NCBI RefSeq assembly: GCF_042663225.1
Contig: NZ_JBHTAA010000005.1
Location: 558,001-622,000, forward strand
Origin: Haloferax namakaokahaiae
Lineage (GTDB): Archaea > Halobacteriota > Halobacteria > Halobacteriales > Haloferacaceae
DNA length: 64,000 nucleotides
Direction of reading: 5' to 3'
Below are positions 34,577 to 44,699 of the stretch, piece after piece (the first letter of the stretch is position 1; the number at the start of each line of letters is the position of its first letter). A program made the position numbers and the translations under genes. The notes beneath the pieces were generated by a model. That model worked only from the letters and a program-made list of their open reading frames with translations, ran no database searches and was not told the origin of the DNA.

Positions 34577-34997
34577 TGGCTCGACTGCGATTATCTTCCT
34601 CGGGGTTCTCATCGCAACGGGAACCCTGTACACAGCGACATCTAACGCGAGCGAGAACCTCCTCGAAGCGCAAGATGCAGACGCAGAACAGGCACTCGAA
34701 CGAACGAACACGGAAATCGTGATTTCGAACGCGACGTACAACGCCTCTGGCAGCGACTCCCTCGTCGTCAATATCACGAACACCGGTGCGACGACGCTCG
34801 AAGTCGATGAGACGACGTTACTCGTCGATAACGTGTACACCAACACGTCGGGTGTAACCACCGTTGACGGAAATCAAGCGACCAACCTATGGTACCCCGG
34901 TGAACATCTCGTGATGAATGTCTCACTCGGCAGTGCCCCGGGCAGGGTCAAAGTCGTCACCGGAACCGGCGTCGCGGCGACTGAGGAGGTAATCTAA
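34560..34997 (+). CDS. arlF: Archaellum stator protein ArlF
   Basis: 145 aa from the ATG at 34560, inside the end of arlCE. An N-terminal membrane helix (FGVSGSTAIIFLGVLIATGT) precedes an archaellin-like beta domain rich in N-x-T/S sequons. ArlF with ArlG links the rotor to the S-layer, outside the membrane. Its stop shares one base with the arlG start (taatg). Confidence 0.92.
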   Translation: MGFGVSGSTAIIFLGVLIATGTLYTATSNASENLLEAQDADAEQALERTNTEIVISNATYNASGSDSLVVNITNTGATTLEVDETTLLVDNVYTNTSGVTTVDGNQATNLWYPGEHLVMNVSLGSAPGRVKVVTGTGVAATEEVI

Positions 34998-35443
34998 TGG
35001 CAGACGTTTCGGTCCCCAGCCTCATCTTGTTCATCGCAAGCATCGTCGTCGCCGCCGGCGTCGCTGGCGTCCTCATCGACACCGTCGCGGGCATCAGCAA
35101 CTCGCTCGACGACCAAGGTGGTGACGTCAGCGCACAGATCAAGACAGACATCGAAGTCATCAGCGACCCCGAAACTGGGGTCTACGACGGAAGCGACACC
35201 GTGACCGTGTACGTCAAGAACACCGGCTTACGAACGCTTCCAGCGACTGGTGACAGTTTCGACGTCATCGTCAACGCCTCGTACCAGTCGGACGTCAACG
35301 CGTCCGTCGTCGATGGCGACGATTGGCGTCCCAGCAACGTCATCGAACTGACTATCAGCAACATCAGCCTCCCGCAAGGCGACCACCGTCTGAAACTCAT
35401 CGTTGACGGTGACGAGGAGGTGTTCGACTTCCGCGTATCATGA
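34997..35443 (+). CDS. arlG: Archaellum stator protein ArlG
   Basis: 148 aa. The N-terminal hydrophobic helix (VPSLILFIASIVVAAGVAGV) is archaellin-like. The beta domain (DIEVISDPETGVYDGSDTVT, VYVKNTGLRTLP) is the part that forms the ArlF/ArlG complex anchored to the S-layer. It overlaps arlH by 4 bp. Confidence 0.92.
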   Translation: MADVSVPSLILFIASIVVAAGVAGVLIDTVAGISNSLDDQGGDVSAQIKTDIEVISDPETGVYDGSDTVTVYVKNTGLRTLPATGDSFDVIVNASYQSDVNASVVDGDDWRPSNVIELTISNISLPQGDHRLKLIVDGDEEVFDFRVS

Positions 35444-36189
35444 GTAGTAATCAATTTTCCCTTGGGCTATCTGGACACGACCGTCTCGAAAAAGAACTGG
35501 GCGGGGGCATCCCGAACGGTGCAATCGTCCTCATCGAAGGCGACTACGGTGCCGGAAAGAGCGTGCTCTCACAGCGCTTCAGTTACGGCTTTTGTGAGGA
35601 AGACACCGTCGTCACACTCCTCTCGACCGAACTGGGCGTCCGCGGGTTCCTCGACCAGATGCACTCGCTGTCGTACGACATGGTCAACCACCTGCTGAAC
35701 GAACGAATTCTGTTCTTACAGGCGGAGATAGACAGTGGCGGAACGCTCTCCGGCGGCCCGTCGAAAGAGCGAAAGCAGTTACTCCGCCGGATGATGGACG
35801 CCGAGAAGATGTGGGAAGCGGACGTCATCATCATCGACACGTTCGATGCAATCCTCCGTAACGACCCGCAGTTCGAAGCGCTCGTCCGGCAGAACGAAGA
35901 GCGTCAGGCGGCGCTCGAAATCATCTCGTTCTTCCGCGAGTTGACGACGAAAGGCAAGACCATCATCCTCACAGTGGACCCGTCGTCCGTGGACGACAGT
36001 TCTATCGGTGCCTTCCGGTCGATTGCCGACGTGTACTTCGAACTGGAGATGGTCGAGGTCGGAAACGACGTCCGGCGTAACATCTTCGTCAAACGGTTCG
36101 CAGGAATGGGTCAGCAGGTCGGTGACCGAGTCGGTTTCTCGGTCCGGTCTGGAATCGGCATCGTCATCGAATCGAGGAGTGTTGCCTAA
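35440..36189 (+). CDS. arlH: Archaellum motor regulatory ATPase ArlH
   Basis: 249 aa RecA/KaiC-like protein. Walker A GDYGAGKS at 34-41, Walker B VIIIDTFDAILRND and a C-terminal beta segment (VGDRVGFSVRSGIGIVIESR) are present. ArlH binds ATP and docks on ArlI to regulate assembly. Its stop shares one base with the arlI start. Confidence 0.95.
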   Translation: MSSNQFSLGLSGHDRLEKELGGGIPNGAIVLIEGDYGAGKSVLSQRFSYGFCEEDTVVTLLSTELGVRGFLDQMHSLSYDMVNHLLNERILFLQAEIDSGGTLSGGPSKERKQLLRRMMDAEKMWEADVIIIDTFDAILRNDPQFEALVRQNEERQAALEIISFFRELTTKGKTIILTVDPSSVDDSSIGAFRSIADVYFELEMVEVGNDVRRNIFVKRFAGMGQQVGDRVGFSVRSGIGIVIESRSVA

Positions 36190-37853
36190 TGGCCACAGAC
36201 CACGGCTCGGCCCGCCTCTCGGACGACCTGAAACGCCTGGCGATGCAGTGGCCGCATCTGCGTGACCACCTCAAGCGCTTCCGACAGATTACGGGCGAGT
36301 TCCCGATGCTCGTTGACGACCCCGGCGATTACGAATCTCGCCGCCCGAACATCATCTACTCGCTCGGTGGGCCGGTGTTTTGCCAGATTTACGGCAACTT
36401 CGGTGAGACGACCAAGTACTACACCATCGAACCGGAGTTAGACGAAGACGAGCGCGAGACGTTCATGCGGGTCAAAGACAAGTTGCTCGAACGCAGCGTG
36501 TCGAAACCAGCGCCCGAAGAGAGCGTCGATTACGAAGAGCGCATCGACGAACTCCTCCAGGAGATAATTCACATCGAAGGCGAAGACCGAGGGCCGCTCG
36601 GAAAGGTCGCACAGCGCCTCGACGTCGCCGGTATCGAAGTCACAGAAGAGGTCTACGACAAGATTCATTACCGCCTCGTCCGCGACATCGTCGGTCTCGG
36701 GCCGCTCGAACCCATCATGCGCGACCCGGAGAACGAGGACATTCACGTGATCGGTCCCAACCAGGTTGACGTTGACCACGGGACCTTCGGCCTGCTCGAA
36801 ACGAGTGTCGAGTTCGACAACGACGACCAGTTCGACAACTGGCTTCGCAACATGGGTGAACGCATGGGTGACCCGGTTTCCGACGCCCACCCCATCGTGG
36901 ACTCGACGCTCCCCGACGGGTCGCGTATCAACATCATCTACTCCGACGACGTGTCGCTGAAGGGGTCGTCGCTCACCATCCGTCAGGGTGACGACGTTCC
37001 GCTGTCAGTGTTCCAGATTGCGAAGTGGGGGACGCTTTCGCCCGAGTTGGCGGCGTATCTCTGGATTGCACTGGAGAACGAGCGCACCGTGTTCGTGGTC
37101 GGTGAGACGGCATCCGGGAAGACGACGACGCTCAACGCGATTCTGTCGTTCATCCCGCAGTCGTCGAAGATTTACACCGCAGAGGACACTGCCGAGGTGC
37201 TGCCGCCACACGACACGTGGCAGCAACTCCTCACGCGTGAAGGTCGGGGTTCCGACTCCGAGGTGGACATGTTCGACCTCGTCGCGGCCGCGCTGCGTTC
37301 GCGTCCCGACTACATCATCGTGGGGGAGGTTCGTGGCGAAGAGGGTCGGATGGCGTTCCAAGCGGCCCAGACCGGTCACCCGGTCATGCTGACGTTCCAC
37401 GCGTCCGACATCGTTTCAATGATTCAGCGTTTCACCGGTGACCCCATCAACGTCCCCGAGACGTTCATGTCCAACTGCGACATCGCACTGTTCCAGAATC
37501 GGGTGAAACGCGGTGACGACATCTTACGTCGTGTGACGAGTGTGCAGGAAATCGAGGGGTACTCGAAGGAGATGGGCGGCGTCGTCACGCGCGAGGTGTT
37601 CTACTGGGACCCCGTGCAGGACGAGATTATCTTCCAGGGGATGAACAACTCCTTCATCATGGAGCAGAAGGTCGCAACCCTCCTCGGATACGACGACACG
37701 CGGAAGATTTACGAGGACATCAAGTTCCGAGCGGAGTTGATTCGCCGGGCCATCCAAGAGAACGTCCTCGGCTACCACGAAGTGAACGAACTCATCGAGG
37801 ACTTCTTCCGCGACGGCACGGAAGGACTGCCGTTCGACATGGCGAGGGTGTAA
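36189..37853 (+). CDS. arlI: Archaellum assembly and rotation ATPase ArlI
   Basis: 554 aa secretion-superfamily (VirB11/PilT-type) ATPase. A specific N-terminal domain (1-230) is followed by the Asp box (RPDYIIVGEVRGEEGRMAFQ), Walker A GETASGKTTT (about 305-314) and the His box (TGHPVMLTFHASDIVSMIQR). It drives both filament assembly and rotation as a hexamer under ArlJ. Length is normal. Confidence 0.96.
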   Translation: MATDHGSARLSDDLKRLAMQWPHLRDHLKRFRQITGEFPMLVDDPGDYESRRPNIIYSLGGPVFCQIYGNFGETTKYYTIEPELDEDERETFMRVKDKLLERSVSKPAPEESVDYEERIDELLQEIIHIEGEDRGPLGKVAQRLDVAGIEVTEEVYDKIHYRLVRDIVGLGPLEPIMRDPENEDIHVIGPNQVDVDHGTFGLLETSVEFDNDDQFDNWLRNMGERMGDPVSDAHPIVDSTLPDGSRINIIYSDDVSLKGSSLTIRQGDDVPLSVFQIAKWGTLSPELAAYLWIALENERTVFVVGETASGKTTTLNAILSFIPQSSKIYTAEDTAEVLPPHDTWQQLLTREGRGSDSEVDMFDLVAAALRSRPDYIIVGEVRGEEGRMAFQAAQTGHPVMLTFHASDIVSMIQRFTGDPINVPETFMSNCDIALFQNRVKRGDDILRRVTSVQEIEGYSKEMGGVVTREVFYWDPVQDEIIFQGMNNSFIMEQKVATLLGYDDTRKIYEDIKFRAELIRRAIQENVLGYHEVNELIEDFFRDGTEGLPFDMARV

Positions 37854-37856
37854 CAC

Positions 37857-39599
37857 ATGAGTGGGGAGACCAACGCGACGGTGCAAGCGGTTCAGGTTCG
37901 AGACTTCTTCGACGACATCGTCGAGTCCTACGAGAAGATGCCGATGGAGTTGCCTCGGTACCTCCTGTTCGTACTTGGACCGGCAATCGTGTTCTTCGTC
38001 CTCTCGATTATCGGCGCGATTGCGCTGCCACTCCCCGTCCTCGTTCGCATCCCGATTTTCATGCTCGGCGTGTTGCTACTCGGGAGTGCCGTTCTCTACC
38101 CGCGCCTCTTAGTCGAGCAGACGCGCCGCGGCCTCGAAAACCAGATCCACCTGCTCATCACGCACATGACCGTCCTCTCGACGACGAACATCGACCGTGT
38201 GGCCGTCTTCCGCACGCTCGCGCGTGAAGAAGAGTACGGTGAGTTGGCGACGGAGATGAACCGTATCGTCCAACTGGTGGACGTGTGGAACCAGTCGCTC
38301 GACGACGCGTGTGTCCGCCGTGCACGCGAAGTACCGTCGAAGCCGCTTTCGGACTTCCTCGACCGTCTCGCGTACGCAATCAACGCCGGGCAGAGCATCG
38401 ACGACTTCCTGCTCGGCGAGCAGACGGCGATGATTCAGAAGTACATCACCGTCTACGAGAGCGCACTCGGGAACCTCGAGGTCATGAAAGACCTGTATCT
38501 CTCGATGATTCTCTCGATGACGTTCGCCATTATCAACGCCATCGTGCTCCCGATTCTCACCGGGACGGACGCGACGATGACGATTGCGGCGGTCATCGTG
38601 CTGTTCGTCTTCGTGCAGTTGGGGTTCTACTTCGTCATCCGGACGATGTCGCCGTACGACCCGCTGTGGTACCAGCAACGAGAGTACCGGACGAAAGCCG
38701 ACCGCCAGATAGACATCACGCTGTACGGCGCGGTCGGTCTCTCCGTCGTGATGGTCCTGCTTCTCGCCCTCGGGACGTTCAACCTGACGCTCGTCGGCGA
38801 GACCATGCGCCCGATTATGATGGATATCCCGGTGCCGTTGCTCCTCGCAACGCCGCTGACGCCGCTCGCGGTCCCCGGCATCGTCGCCCGCCGCCACGAG
38901 AAGAAGATCAACGAGCGCGACGAGGAGTACCCCGGCTTCATTCGCGCGCTCGGAGCGTCCGAGACGGCGAAACAGAGTACGACGACCGACGTGTTGGAGA
39001 CGCTTCGCAAGAAGGACTTCGGCAACCTCACCCGAGAGATAAACCGCTTGCACACCCGTCTCCGGATGCGTCTCGACCCCGACCGTTCGTGGTTCTTCTT
39101 CACCGCCGAGTCTGGCTCCTACCTCATTCAGAAGTTCAGTGAGATGTACAACGCCGGTCGGTCGATGGGTGGGAAACCCAAGCAACTCGGCGAGCTTATC
39201 AGTCGGAACATGAACGAGATTATCAAGCTTCGCCAACAGCGCAAACAGTCTACGGTGACGCTCATCGGTGTTCTCTACGGGATTACGGCCTCGGCATCGT
39301 TCGCGTTCTTCATCGGACTGGAAGTCGTCGAGATTCTTGCGACGTTCTCGACGCAGATGAACCTCGATAGCCTACAGTTCGGGACGCTCATCTACGCGGG
39401 TGTCTACGACGTGCCGCTCATCGAGTACATGCTGAGCCTCATCATCTTGTTCAACGCCCTCCTCTCGTCGCTGATGATTCGGATGGTTGACGGGGGCCAC
39501 AAGGCCAACGCCTATCTCCACTTCGTCATCCTCGTTTGGGTGGGGTCGAGTATGGCAGTCGCCACCTCGTCGCTCGCAGGAGCGCTGATTAGCATATGA
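37857..39599 (+). CDS. arlJ: Archaellum membrane platform protein ArlJ
   Basis: 580 aa polytopic protein, start 3 bp after the arlI stop. Nine or so transmembrane helices flank two T2SSF-type cytoplasmic domains (RGLENQIHLLITHMTVLSTT; INERDEEYPGFIRALGASET). It is the membrane core on which ArlI acts. The stop overlaps the cheF1 start by 4 bp, tying the chemotaxis adaptor to the motor operon. Confidence 0.95.
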   Translation: MSGETNATVQAVQVRDFFDDIVESYEKMPMELPRYLLFVLGPAIVFFVLSIIGAIALPLPVLVRIPIFMLGVLLLGSAVLYPRLLVEQTRRGLENQIHLLITHMTVLSTTNIDRVAVFRTLAREEEYGELATEMNRIVQLVDVWNQSLDDACVRRAREVPSKPLSDFLDRLAYAINAGQSIDDFLLGEQTAMIQKYITVYESALGNLEVMKDLYLSMILSMTFAIINAIVLPILTGTDATMTIAAVIVLFVFVQLGFYFVIRTMSPYDPLWYQQREYRTKADRQIDITLYGAVGLSVVMVLLLALGTFNLTLVGETMRPIMMDIPVPLLLATPLTPLAVPGIVARRHEKKINERDEEYPGFIRALGASETAKQSTTTDVLETLRKKDFGNLTREINRLHTRLRMRLDPDRSWFFFTAESGSYLIQKFSEMYNAGRSMGGKPKQLGELISRNMNEIIKLRQQRKQSTVTLIGVLYGITASASFAFFIGLEVVEILATFSTQMNLDSLQFGTLIYAGVYDVPLIEYMLSLIILFNALLSSLMIRMVDGGHKANAYLHFVILVWVGSSMAVATSSLAGALISI

Positions 39600-40705
39600 C
39601 TGACGACACACAGGAACCAGAGGGACAGACGGCGGACGATGCGAAAATCGTCGCTAACGCCCGCTCGAACGCGGTCGAAGGCGGCGACGTAGCGAAGAGC
39701 GACCTACTGCAAGCGTACCGTCGGCAAAAAGAGGAACCGGAACCAAAGGCGACCGAAGAAGAAACTAAAGCGGAGCGTGAGGCCCGCATCCGACGGACGT
39801 CGAGCGGCGAAGCCATCGTCGTCGATTTCGTTGCGAGTTTCGTCGCGGGCGGGAGCACGGCGTTCGAACCGGTCAAAGGACGCGTCCTGATGAGTCAACG
39901 GCGACTCATCCTCGCCACCGGAAAGTCGAAGAACGCCATCCCAATCACGTCGATTTTCGACATCGCGGTCGGACAGGTGCCACCCGAAGTCGAGGACTTC
40001 TTCGATTACACCGTGATGGTCGGCTACATCACGGGTCGCCAACGCCGAACGACGGTCATCGGTGGCGACCGCGAGACCATCGAGAAGTTCTCGCTCTACT
40101 TGTTCCGTGCGGCACTCAACGGGTCGCAAGCGACGGTGAAGCACCCAGCACGGGTCGGTGGTCGCGTGATGGACACCGAACCGCACGAGTCGGGTCTCCA
40201 CCTCGACTACGAGGCGGTGACGTTCCCGGACGACGAGGGACCACTCACCGAGAACGGCGAACCGTTCCACATCGATCTGGCGAGCGTCATCTTCTTCGAG
40301 GTGCTCGAACGCACCAACGACGACGAGCAGAAAAAGCTCGTGCTCTCGGTCCAACACGTCGAACAAGGTCAAACGGTGACCTCGGAGATTTCGCTCAAGT
40401 CCCGCCGAAAGATGAACATCCTCGGCCGGTATCTCAGACTCGTCTACCACTGGATCAAATCCGACGTTCGCAACATCGAGGTCACAGAGCAAGAACTCGA
40501 AGTGCTCGTCGGTCTCTACTCCGCGGGTGAGATGGCCGCCGAGGTTGACTTCAGCGAACTCCTCGGGGTCGAACAGGAGGTCCTCGATGCCAAATTGGAG
40601 ACGCTCCACGACGAGGGTCTCATCGGCGACGACGAACTCCCGACGTCGCTGACGCCGCAGGGTCGGTTCGTCGTGAACGAAGAAATCGAAGACGTCAACG
40701 TCTGA
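39596..40705 (+). CDS. cheF1: Archaeal chemotaxis adaptor CheF, first copy
   Basis: 369 aa. An acidic/charged N-terminal extension (1-75) precedes the CheF (DUF439) domain: GRVLMSQRRLILATGKSKNA, YTVMVGYITGRQRRTTVIGG, and a C-terminal winged-helix-like part (VTEQELEVLVGLYSAGEMAA). CheF bridges CheY-P to the ArlC/D/E scaffold. It is the last gene of the arl operon. Confidence 0.92.
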   Translation: MTDDTQEPEGQTADDAKIVANARSNAVEGGDVAKSDLLQAYRRQKEEPEPKATEEETKAEREARIRRTSSGEAIVVDFVASFVAGGSTAFEPVKGRVLMSQRRLILATGKSKNAIPITSIFDIAVGQVPPEVEDFFDYTVMVGYITGRQRRTTVIGGDRETIEKFSLYLFRAALNGSQATVKHPARVGGRVMDTEPHESGLHLDYEAVTFPDDEGPLTENGEPFHIDLASVIFFEVLERTNDDEQKKLVLSVQHVEQGQTVTSEISLKSRRKMNILGRYLRLVYHWIKSDVRNIEVTEQELEVLVGLYSAGEMAAEVDFSELLGVEQEVLDAKLETLHDEGLIGDDELPTSLTPQGRFVVNEEIEDVNV

Positions 40706-40861
40706 TCGCTGCCGTCCCGTCTGTTCGTCCTGTTTTCACTGGTTGTTTCCCTCCCGGTGGCTCTCACGTTCCACGCCGCGTAGTCACTCCAGCGGATACG
40801 TCCGTAGAGTCGTGACTCGTCGGTTGGCTTCGTTCGCTACAGAAAACCGGCCGAAGAGTCG

Positions 40862-41728
40862 TTACTGTTGTTCGATTGCGTCGGATGCGATACTGCGGCC
40901 GCGGGCGTTGAGCCTGACTTCGCGTCTGACGCGAATCTCTTCGACGACGTTGTGGTCGATGAGTCGCTGAAAGAGCGCTTCGACCTTCTCGACGTCGATT
41001 CCCAAAAAGCCGGGGATGTCGAACGGTTCGACACCCGAGTAGAGCGCCGTCAGAACCTGCTTGTCGGTCTCACTGAGTTCGATAGAGGTCTCGGAGAGTT
41101 CCTCGCCCTCTCGAAGCAGGGAGTAGAGGAACGAGATTGCGCGCTTGGGACCGGAGATGTACGTCTGTAAACTCGTCCCTTCGTCGTCGGAGTGCTCGAC
41201 CTCGATGACGTTACGGTTCTCTTCGATAATCTTCCGTTCGCCGGTCTTGATATCGCCGATGTCGTCGAGGCGGATTTCAACGAACTTCCCGCTGACGGTC
41301 GCCATGCTCACGGCTTCCTCTTCGACTTTGAGCCGGCACTTCTCCCACTCGGTGTTCTGGACGACGCCACCCGCGACTGCGGGGTGACGAGTGAGGAAAC
41401 TCTCGGCGTTCAACAGCGCACCGAAGAAGTCGATTTCGAACTCGTCGTATTCGACTGGCGCGAGCAGCAAGACGCCGCTCGGGATGTGGATACTGAAGTA
41501 ATCCGAGACGGTAGCGATGCGCTGGTTGACGTCGAATCGGCCGCCGAGCGATTCGATGCTATCCAGTGGAATCGTTCGTTTTCCGCCCCTTCCGGCGAGC
41601 ACCAATCGCTTGTTCGAGAGGAGAATGCGGCCGCTCGTCCAGTCTACGTCGTGGAGTTCACGACCGTTTTTCACGACCTGGAGGAAGCGCCCACGCGTGT
41701 CACCAAGTTTCTGTTCACCGGGTTGCAT
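40862..41728 (-). CDS. cheF2: Archaeal chemotaxis adaptor CheF, second copy
   Basis: 288 aa. It has the same domain plan as cheF1 without the long N-terminal extension: GRILLSNKRLVLAGRGGKRT, ISGPKRAISFLYSLLREGEE, and a C-terminal helix-turn-helix (ETDKQVLTALYSGVEPFDIP). It is convergent with cheF1 and lies 3 bp downstream of cheR, closing the cheB-cheA-cheR-cheF2 unit. Sequence identity to cheF1 is low, so the copies may have different partners. Confidence 0.9.
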   Translation of the reverse strand: MQPGEQKLGDTRGRFLQVVKNGRELHDVDWTSGRILLSNKRLVLAGRGGKRTIPLDSIESLGGRFDVNQRIATVSDYFSIHIPSGVLLLAPVEYDEFEIDFFGALLNAESFLTRHPAVAGGVVQNTEWEKCRLKVEEEAVSMATVSGKFVEIRLDDIGDIKTGERKIIEENRNVIEVEHSDDEGTSLQTYISGPKRAISFLYSLLREGEELSETSIELSETDKQVLTALYSGVEPFDIPGFLGIDVEKVEALFQRLIDHNVVEEIRVRREVRLNARGRSIASDAIEQQ

Positions 41729-41731
41729 CGG

Positions 41732-42574
41732 TCACCTTCGAGTGCTTTCGGGAGTGCCTTTGTAGATTCGGAGCCGTTTTTCGACCGGCTCGAACTGTTT
41801 CCGACACGACGGCGGAATCGTCTCTGTCATCCCAATCGTCAGGTAGCCGTCGTCGTCGAGCGCAGAACCGAGCGTCTCGAACACCGCGCGCTTCGAGTCG
41901 GCGTTGATGTAGATGAACAGGTTCCGACAGACGACGAGGTCGAACGTCCCCGGCGGGTCCTCGCGGATGAGGTCCCGTCGTTTGAACTGGACCATGTCCC
42001 TGAGTCGGTCTTTGACGCGGAACCACTCGTCGTCTTTCTCGACGAATCGCTCCCAGCGGTCCATCGGGTCGAGTTGCTCGGCCACGTCGTTCGTCTCCGA
42101 GGCGCGGTACTCTCCCTTGCGGGCGGCACGGAGTATCTCGCGTTTGATGTCGGTCCCGACGATTTCGACGCGTCGTTCGTCCACGTGGTCGTCGTCGTGT
42201 GCGAGCATCGCAAGTGAGTAGGCTTCACGCCCGTCCGAACACGCGGCACTCCAAATTCGAATCGGGTCGCGGCGCGACCCGCTCGCACTCAAATCGCGTA
42301 ACACGTCGCGGAGTGCTTCCCAGACTTCGGGATTACGGAAAAAGCTCGTCACGTTCACCGAGAGAGCGTCGAGGAGTGCCTGCTGTTCTTCTTGTTCGTC
42401 TTCGAGGAGCGCCTGGTATTCGGCGTACTCATCGACGCGACGGCGGCGCATCCGTGCGGAAATCCGCCGGTCGAGGTACGCGTCGTTGTACGAACTCGTT
42501 GCGAAGGCCAGTTCGTCCTCGATGTACGTGAGCAACGTCGTGAACGCCCGGTCCTCTTGACGCGACGAGACCAT
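41732..42574 (-). CDS. cheR: Chemoreceptor methyltransferase CheR
   Basis: 280 aa. A small helical N-terminal domain (FTTLLTYIEDELAFATSSYN, ARMRRRRVDEYAEYQALLED) precedes the Rossmann-type methyltransferase domain. NVTSFFRNPEVWEAL and IRIWSAACSDGREAYSLAML form the SAM site; the usual SAGCSTGEE reads SAACSDGRE here. FDLVVCRNLFIYI is the family's catalytic-pocket strand. It methylates receptor glutamates. Its start overlaps the cheA stop by 1 bp. Confidence 0.93.
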   Translation of the reverse strand: MVSSRQEDRAFTTLLTYIEDELAFATSSYNDAYLDRRISARMRRRRVDEYAEYQALLEDEQEEQQALLDALSVNVTSFFRNPEVWEALRDVLRDLSASGSRRDPIRIWSAACSDGREAYSLAMLAHDDDHVDERRVEIVGTDIKREILRAARKGEYRASETNDVAEQLDPMDRWERFVEKDDEWFRVKDRLRDMVQFKRRDLIREDPPGTFDLVVCRNLFIYINADSKRAVFETLGSALDDDGYLTIGMTETIPPSCRKQFEPVEKRLRIYKGTPESTRR

Positions 42575-44697
42575 CAGTCCGCGGCCTCCTCCGCCGTACT
42601 CGGGAGTTGACTCGGGTCGAACTCACGCATCGTCTCTTTCCCACCCTCGGGGAGTTGGAGCGTCGAGATATCCAGAATCGGAATGACGTTTCCGTCGCCG
42701 ATAACTGCGGTCCCGGAGAGTCCCCCGACACCGGAGAGGGGACCCTGCAACGGCGTCACGACGACTTCTTCTTGTTTCGTCACGCCGTCACAGTGGAGTG
42801 CGACCTGTCTGTCCTCGGGTCGAATGCGGACGACCATGCCGTCGTCGGGTTCTTCGGAGTCGATTTCGAGGGCTTCCCGGAGTCGAATGAGCGGGAAGAT
42901 GGTCTCTTCGTGGACGATGACTTCCGTTCCGTTGACCGTCTGAACGCGGTCACGGCGGCTAATCTCGTCGATGTACTTGATGGGCACGCCGAACTCGCGG
43001 TCATCGACCTGCACGAAGAGGACTTTGATAATCGCAACCGACACCGGCAGGCGGATGTTGAACGTCGTCCCCTCGCCGGGTTCGCTCTCGACGGAGACGG
43101 AGCCGTCGAGCGATTCGACGGTGGTCTTCACGACGTCCATGCCGACACCGCGGCCCGAGACGTCCGTAATCTCGTCGTTGGTCGAAAAGCCGGGGTGGAA
43201 GATGTAATCGAAGACTTCCTCGTCGGGCATCTTCTCGAGTTCGCTCTTCGTGGCGACGCCCTTGGAAATCGCTTTCTGGCGGACGGCGTCGGCGTTGATG
43301 CCGCCGCCGTTGTCTTCGACGGTGATGATGACCGTGTCGTGTTGGCGCTGGGCGGAGAGTTTGATGGTCCCCGTCCGCGACTTGCCGGCGGCCTCACGCT
43401 CGTCCGGTGACTCGATGCCGTGGTCAACGGCGTTCCGGAGCACGTGCATGAGCGGGTCCGAAATCTCGTCGAGGATGGTTCGGTCGAGTTCGATGTCCGC
43501 GCCCTCGACTTTGAACGAGATGCGCTTGTCCTGTTCGCGGGCGATGTCGCGGACCATCCGCGGGAACTTGTCGAACACCTTCTTCAGCGGGATGAGCCGC
43601 ATGTCCATGACCGTGTTCTGGAGGTTCGACGAGATTTTGTCGAGTTCGTCGAGGCTGTCGAGCGCGGTGTGTTTCTCCTCGTCGATGGCGTTGCGGAGTT
43701 TGATACGACTCGTCACCAGTTGCTCGACGAGTTCGTGGAGTTCGTCCAGTTGGTCCACATCGACGCGGACGGACTTGACCGCCTGAATGGAGCGGGCTTC
43801 GTTCGCGTCGTCGTCGTCCGAGTCGCCTTCGTCGTCCGACGCTTCCGCGTCGTCGGTGTCTGTCTCTGCGTCTGCCGCTTCCGCGTCGTCGGTCTCGACT
43901 TCGTCGCCTGCGTCGTCAGCAGTCGCGTCCGAGTCGGCGACGTCGATGTCGGCATCGAGCACGTGCGAGACGTCGGTCGTCTCGACTTCGCTCACCTTCC
44001 AGAGACCGGAGAACTCGCTCGCAACCTCGTCGGGGGTGCGCCCCTCGACGAAGATGTGAACGTCGGCACCGAACTCGCCCGCCTCGATTTCGTCGCGCGG
44101 CGGGCTGGTTCCGACGACCGAAATCTCTTCGGGGATACTGCTGAGGAAGATTCCCGCATCGACGCCTTTCATCTGTCCCGTATCGAGTTCGACGCGGGCG
44201 TGAGTCAGGTCGGAATCGACGCGTTCGAGGGCAACGGTGTCGGCGACGAGCGAGTCCAGGTCGAATTCGTCGGATTCGGCCTCCTCAGTCGTCGCCTGTT
44301 GCGGGTTTCCCTCCGAGGCCTCCGCTTCGACGGCGGCGCGAATCTCTTCGACCGTGCCCGTCGGGTCGGTCGAGGATTCGCCGTTCTCCTCGATTTCGTG
44401 GAGAATCTCGACGATGAGGTCCATCCCGTCGAAGACGAGGTCCATTCGCTCTGCGGTGACTTCGAGTCGGTCGTGTCGAATCTCGTCGAGGAGGTCCTCG
44501 ACGGCGTGGGCGACCGTCGCCGCGTTGTCGAAACCCATCGCCCCGAAGTTCCCCTTGAGGGTGTGGGCCTGCCGGAAGATGTCGTCGATCGCGTCGGTGT
44601 CGTCCGGGTTGGATTCGAGCGACAGGAGTGAGTTGTTCAACTGCGTGATGTTCTCTTCGCTTTCGGTGATGAATGCCTGGTAGAGTTCTTCGTCCAT
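42574..44697 (-). CDS. cheA: Chemotaxis histidine kinase CheA
   Basis: 707 aa from the ATG at 44697 (MDEELYQAFITESEENITQL). P1 has phosphoacceptor His 45 (RQAHTLKGNFGAMGF). A P2-like region follows, then a very acidic linker (about 280-330). P3 dimerisation (VRVDVDQLDELHELVEQLVT), the P4 ATPase (HVLRNAVDHGIESPDERE, VEDNGGGINADA, VSGRGVGMDVVKTTVES) and the CheW-like P5 domain complete it. It phosphorylates CheY and CheB. The start is 3 bp after the cheB stop. Confidence 0.95.
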   Translation of the reverse strand: MDEELYQAFITESEENITQLNNSLLSLESNPDDTDAIDDIFRQAHTLKGNFGAMGFDNAATVAHAVEDLLDEIRHDRLEVTAERMDLVFDGMDLIVEILHEIEENGESSTDPTGTVEEIRAAVEAEASEGNPQQATTEEAESDEFDLDSLVADTVALERVDSDLTHARVELDTGQMKGVDAGIFLSSIPEEISVVGTSPPRDEIEAGEFGADVHIFVEGRTPDEVASEFSGLWKVSEVETTDVSHVLDADIDVADSDATADDAGDEVETDDAEAADAETDTDDAEASDDEGDSDDDDANEARSIQAVKSVRVDVDQLDELHELVEQLVTSRIKLRNAIDEEKHTALDSLDELDKISSNLQNTVMDMRLIPLKKVFDKFPRMVRDIAREQDKRISFKVEGADIELDRTILDEISDPLMHVLRNAVDHGIESPDEREAAGKSRTGTIKLSAQRQHDTVIITVEDNGGGINADAVRQKAISKGVATKSELEKMPDEEVFDYIFHPGFSTNDEITDVSGRGVGMDVVKTTVESLDGSVSVESEPGEGTTFNIRLPVSVAIIKVLFVQVDDREFGVPIKYIDEISRRDRVQTVNGTEVIVHEETIFPLIRLREALEIDSEEPDDGMVVRIRPEDRQVALHCDGVTKQEEVVVTPLQGPLSGVGGLSGTAVIGDGNVIPILDISTLQLPEGGKETMREFDPSQLPSTAEEAAD

Positions 44698-44699
44698 GG

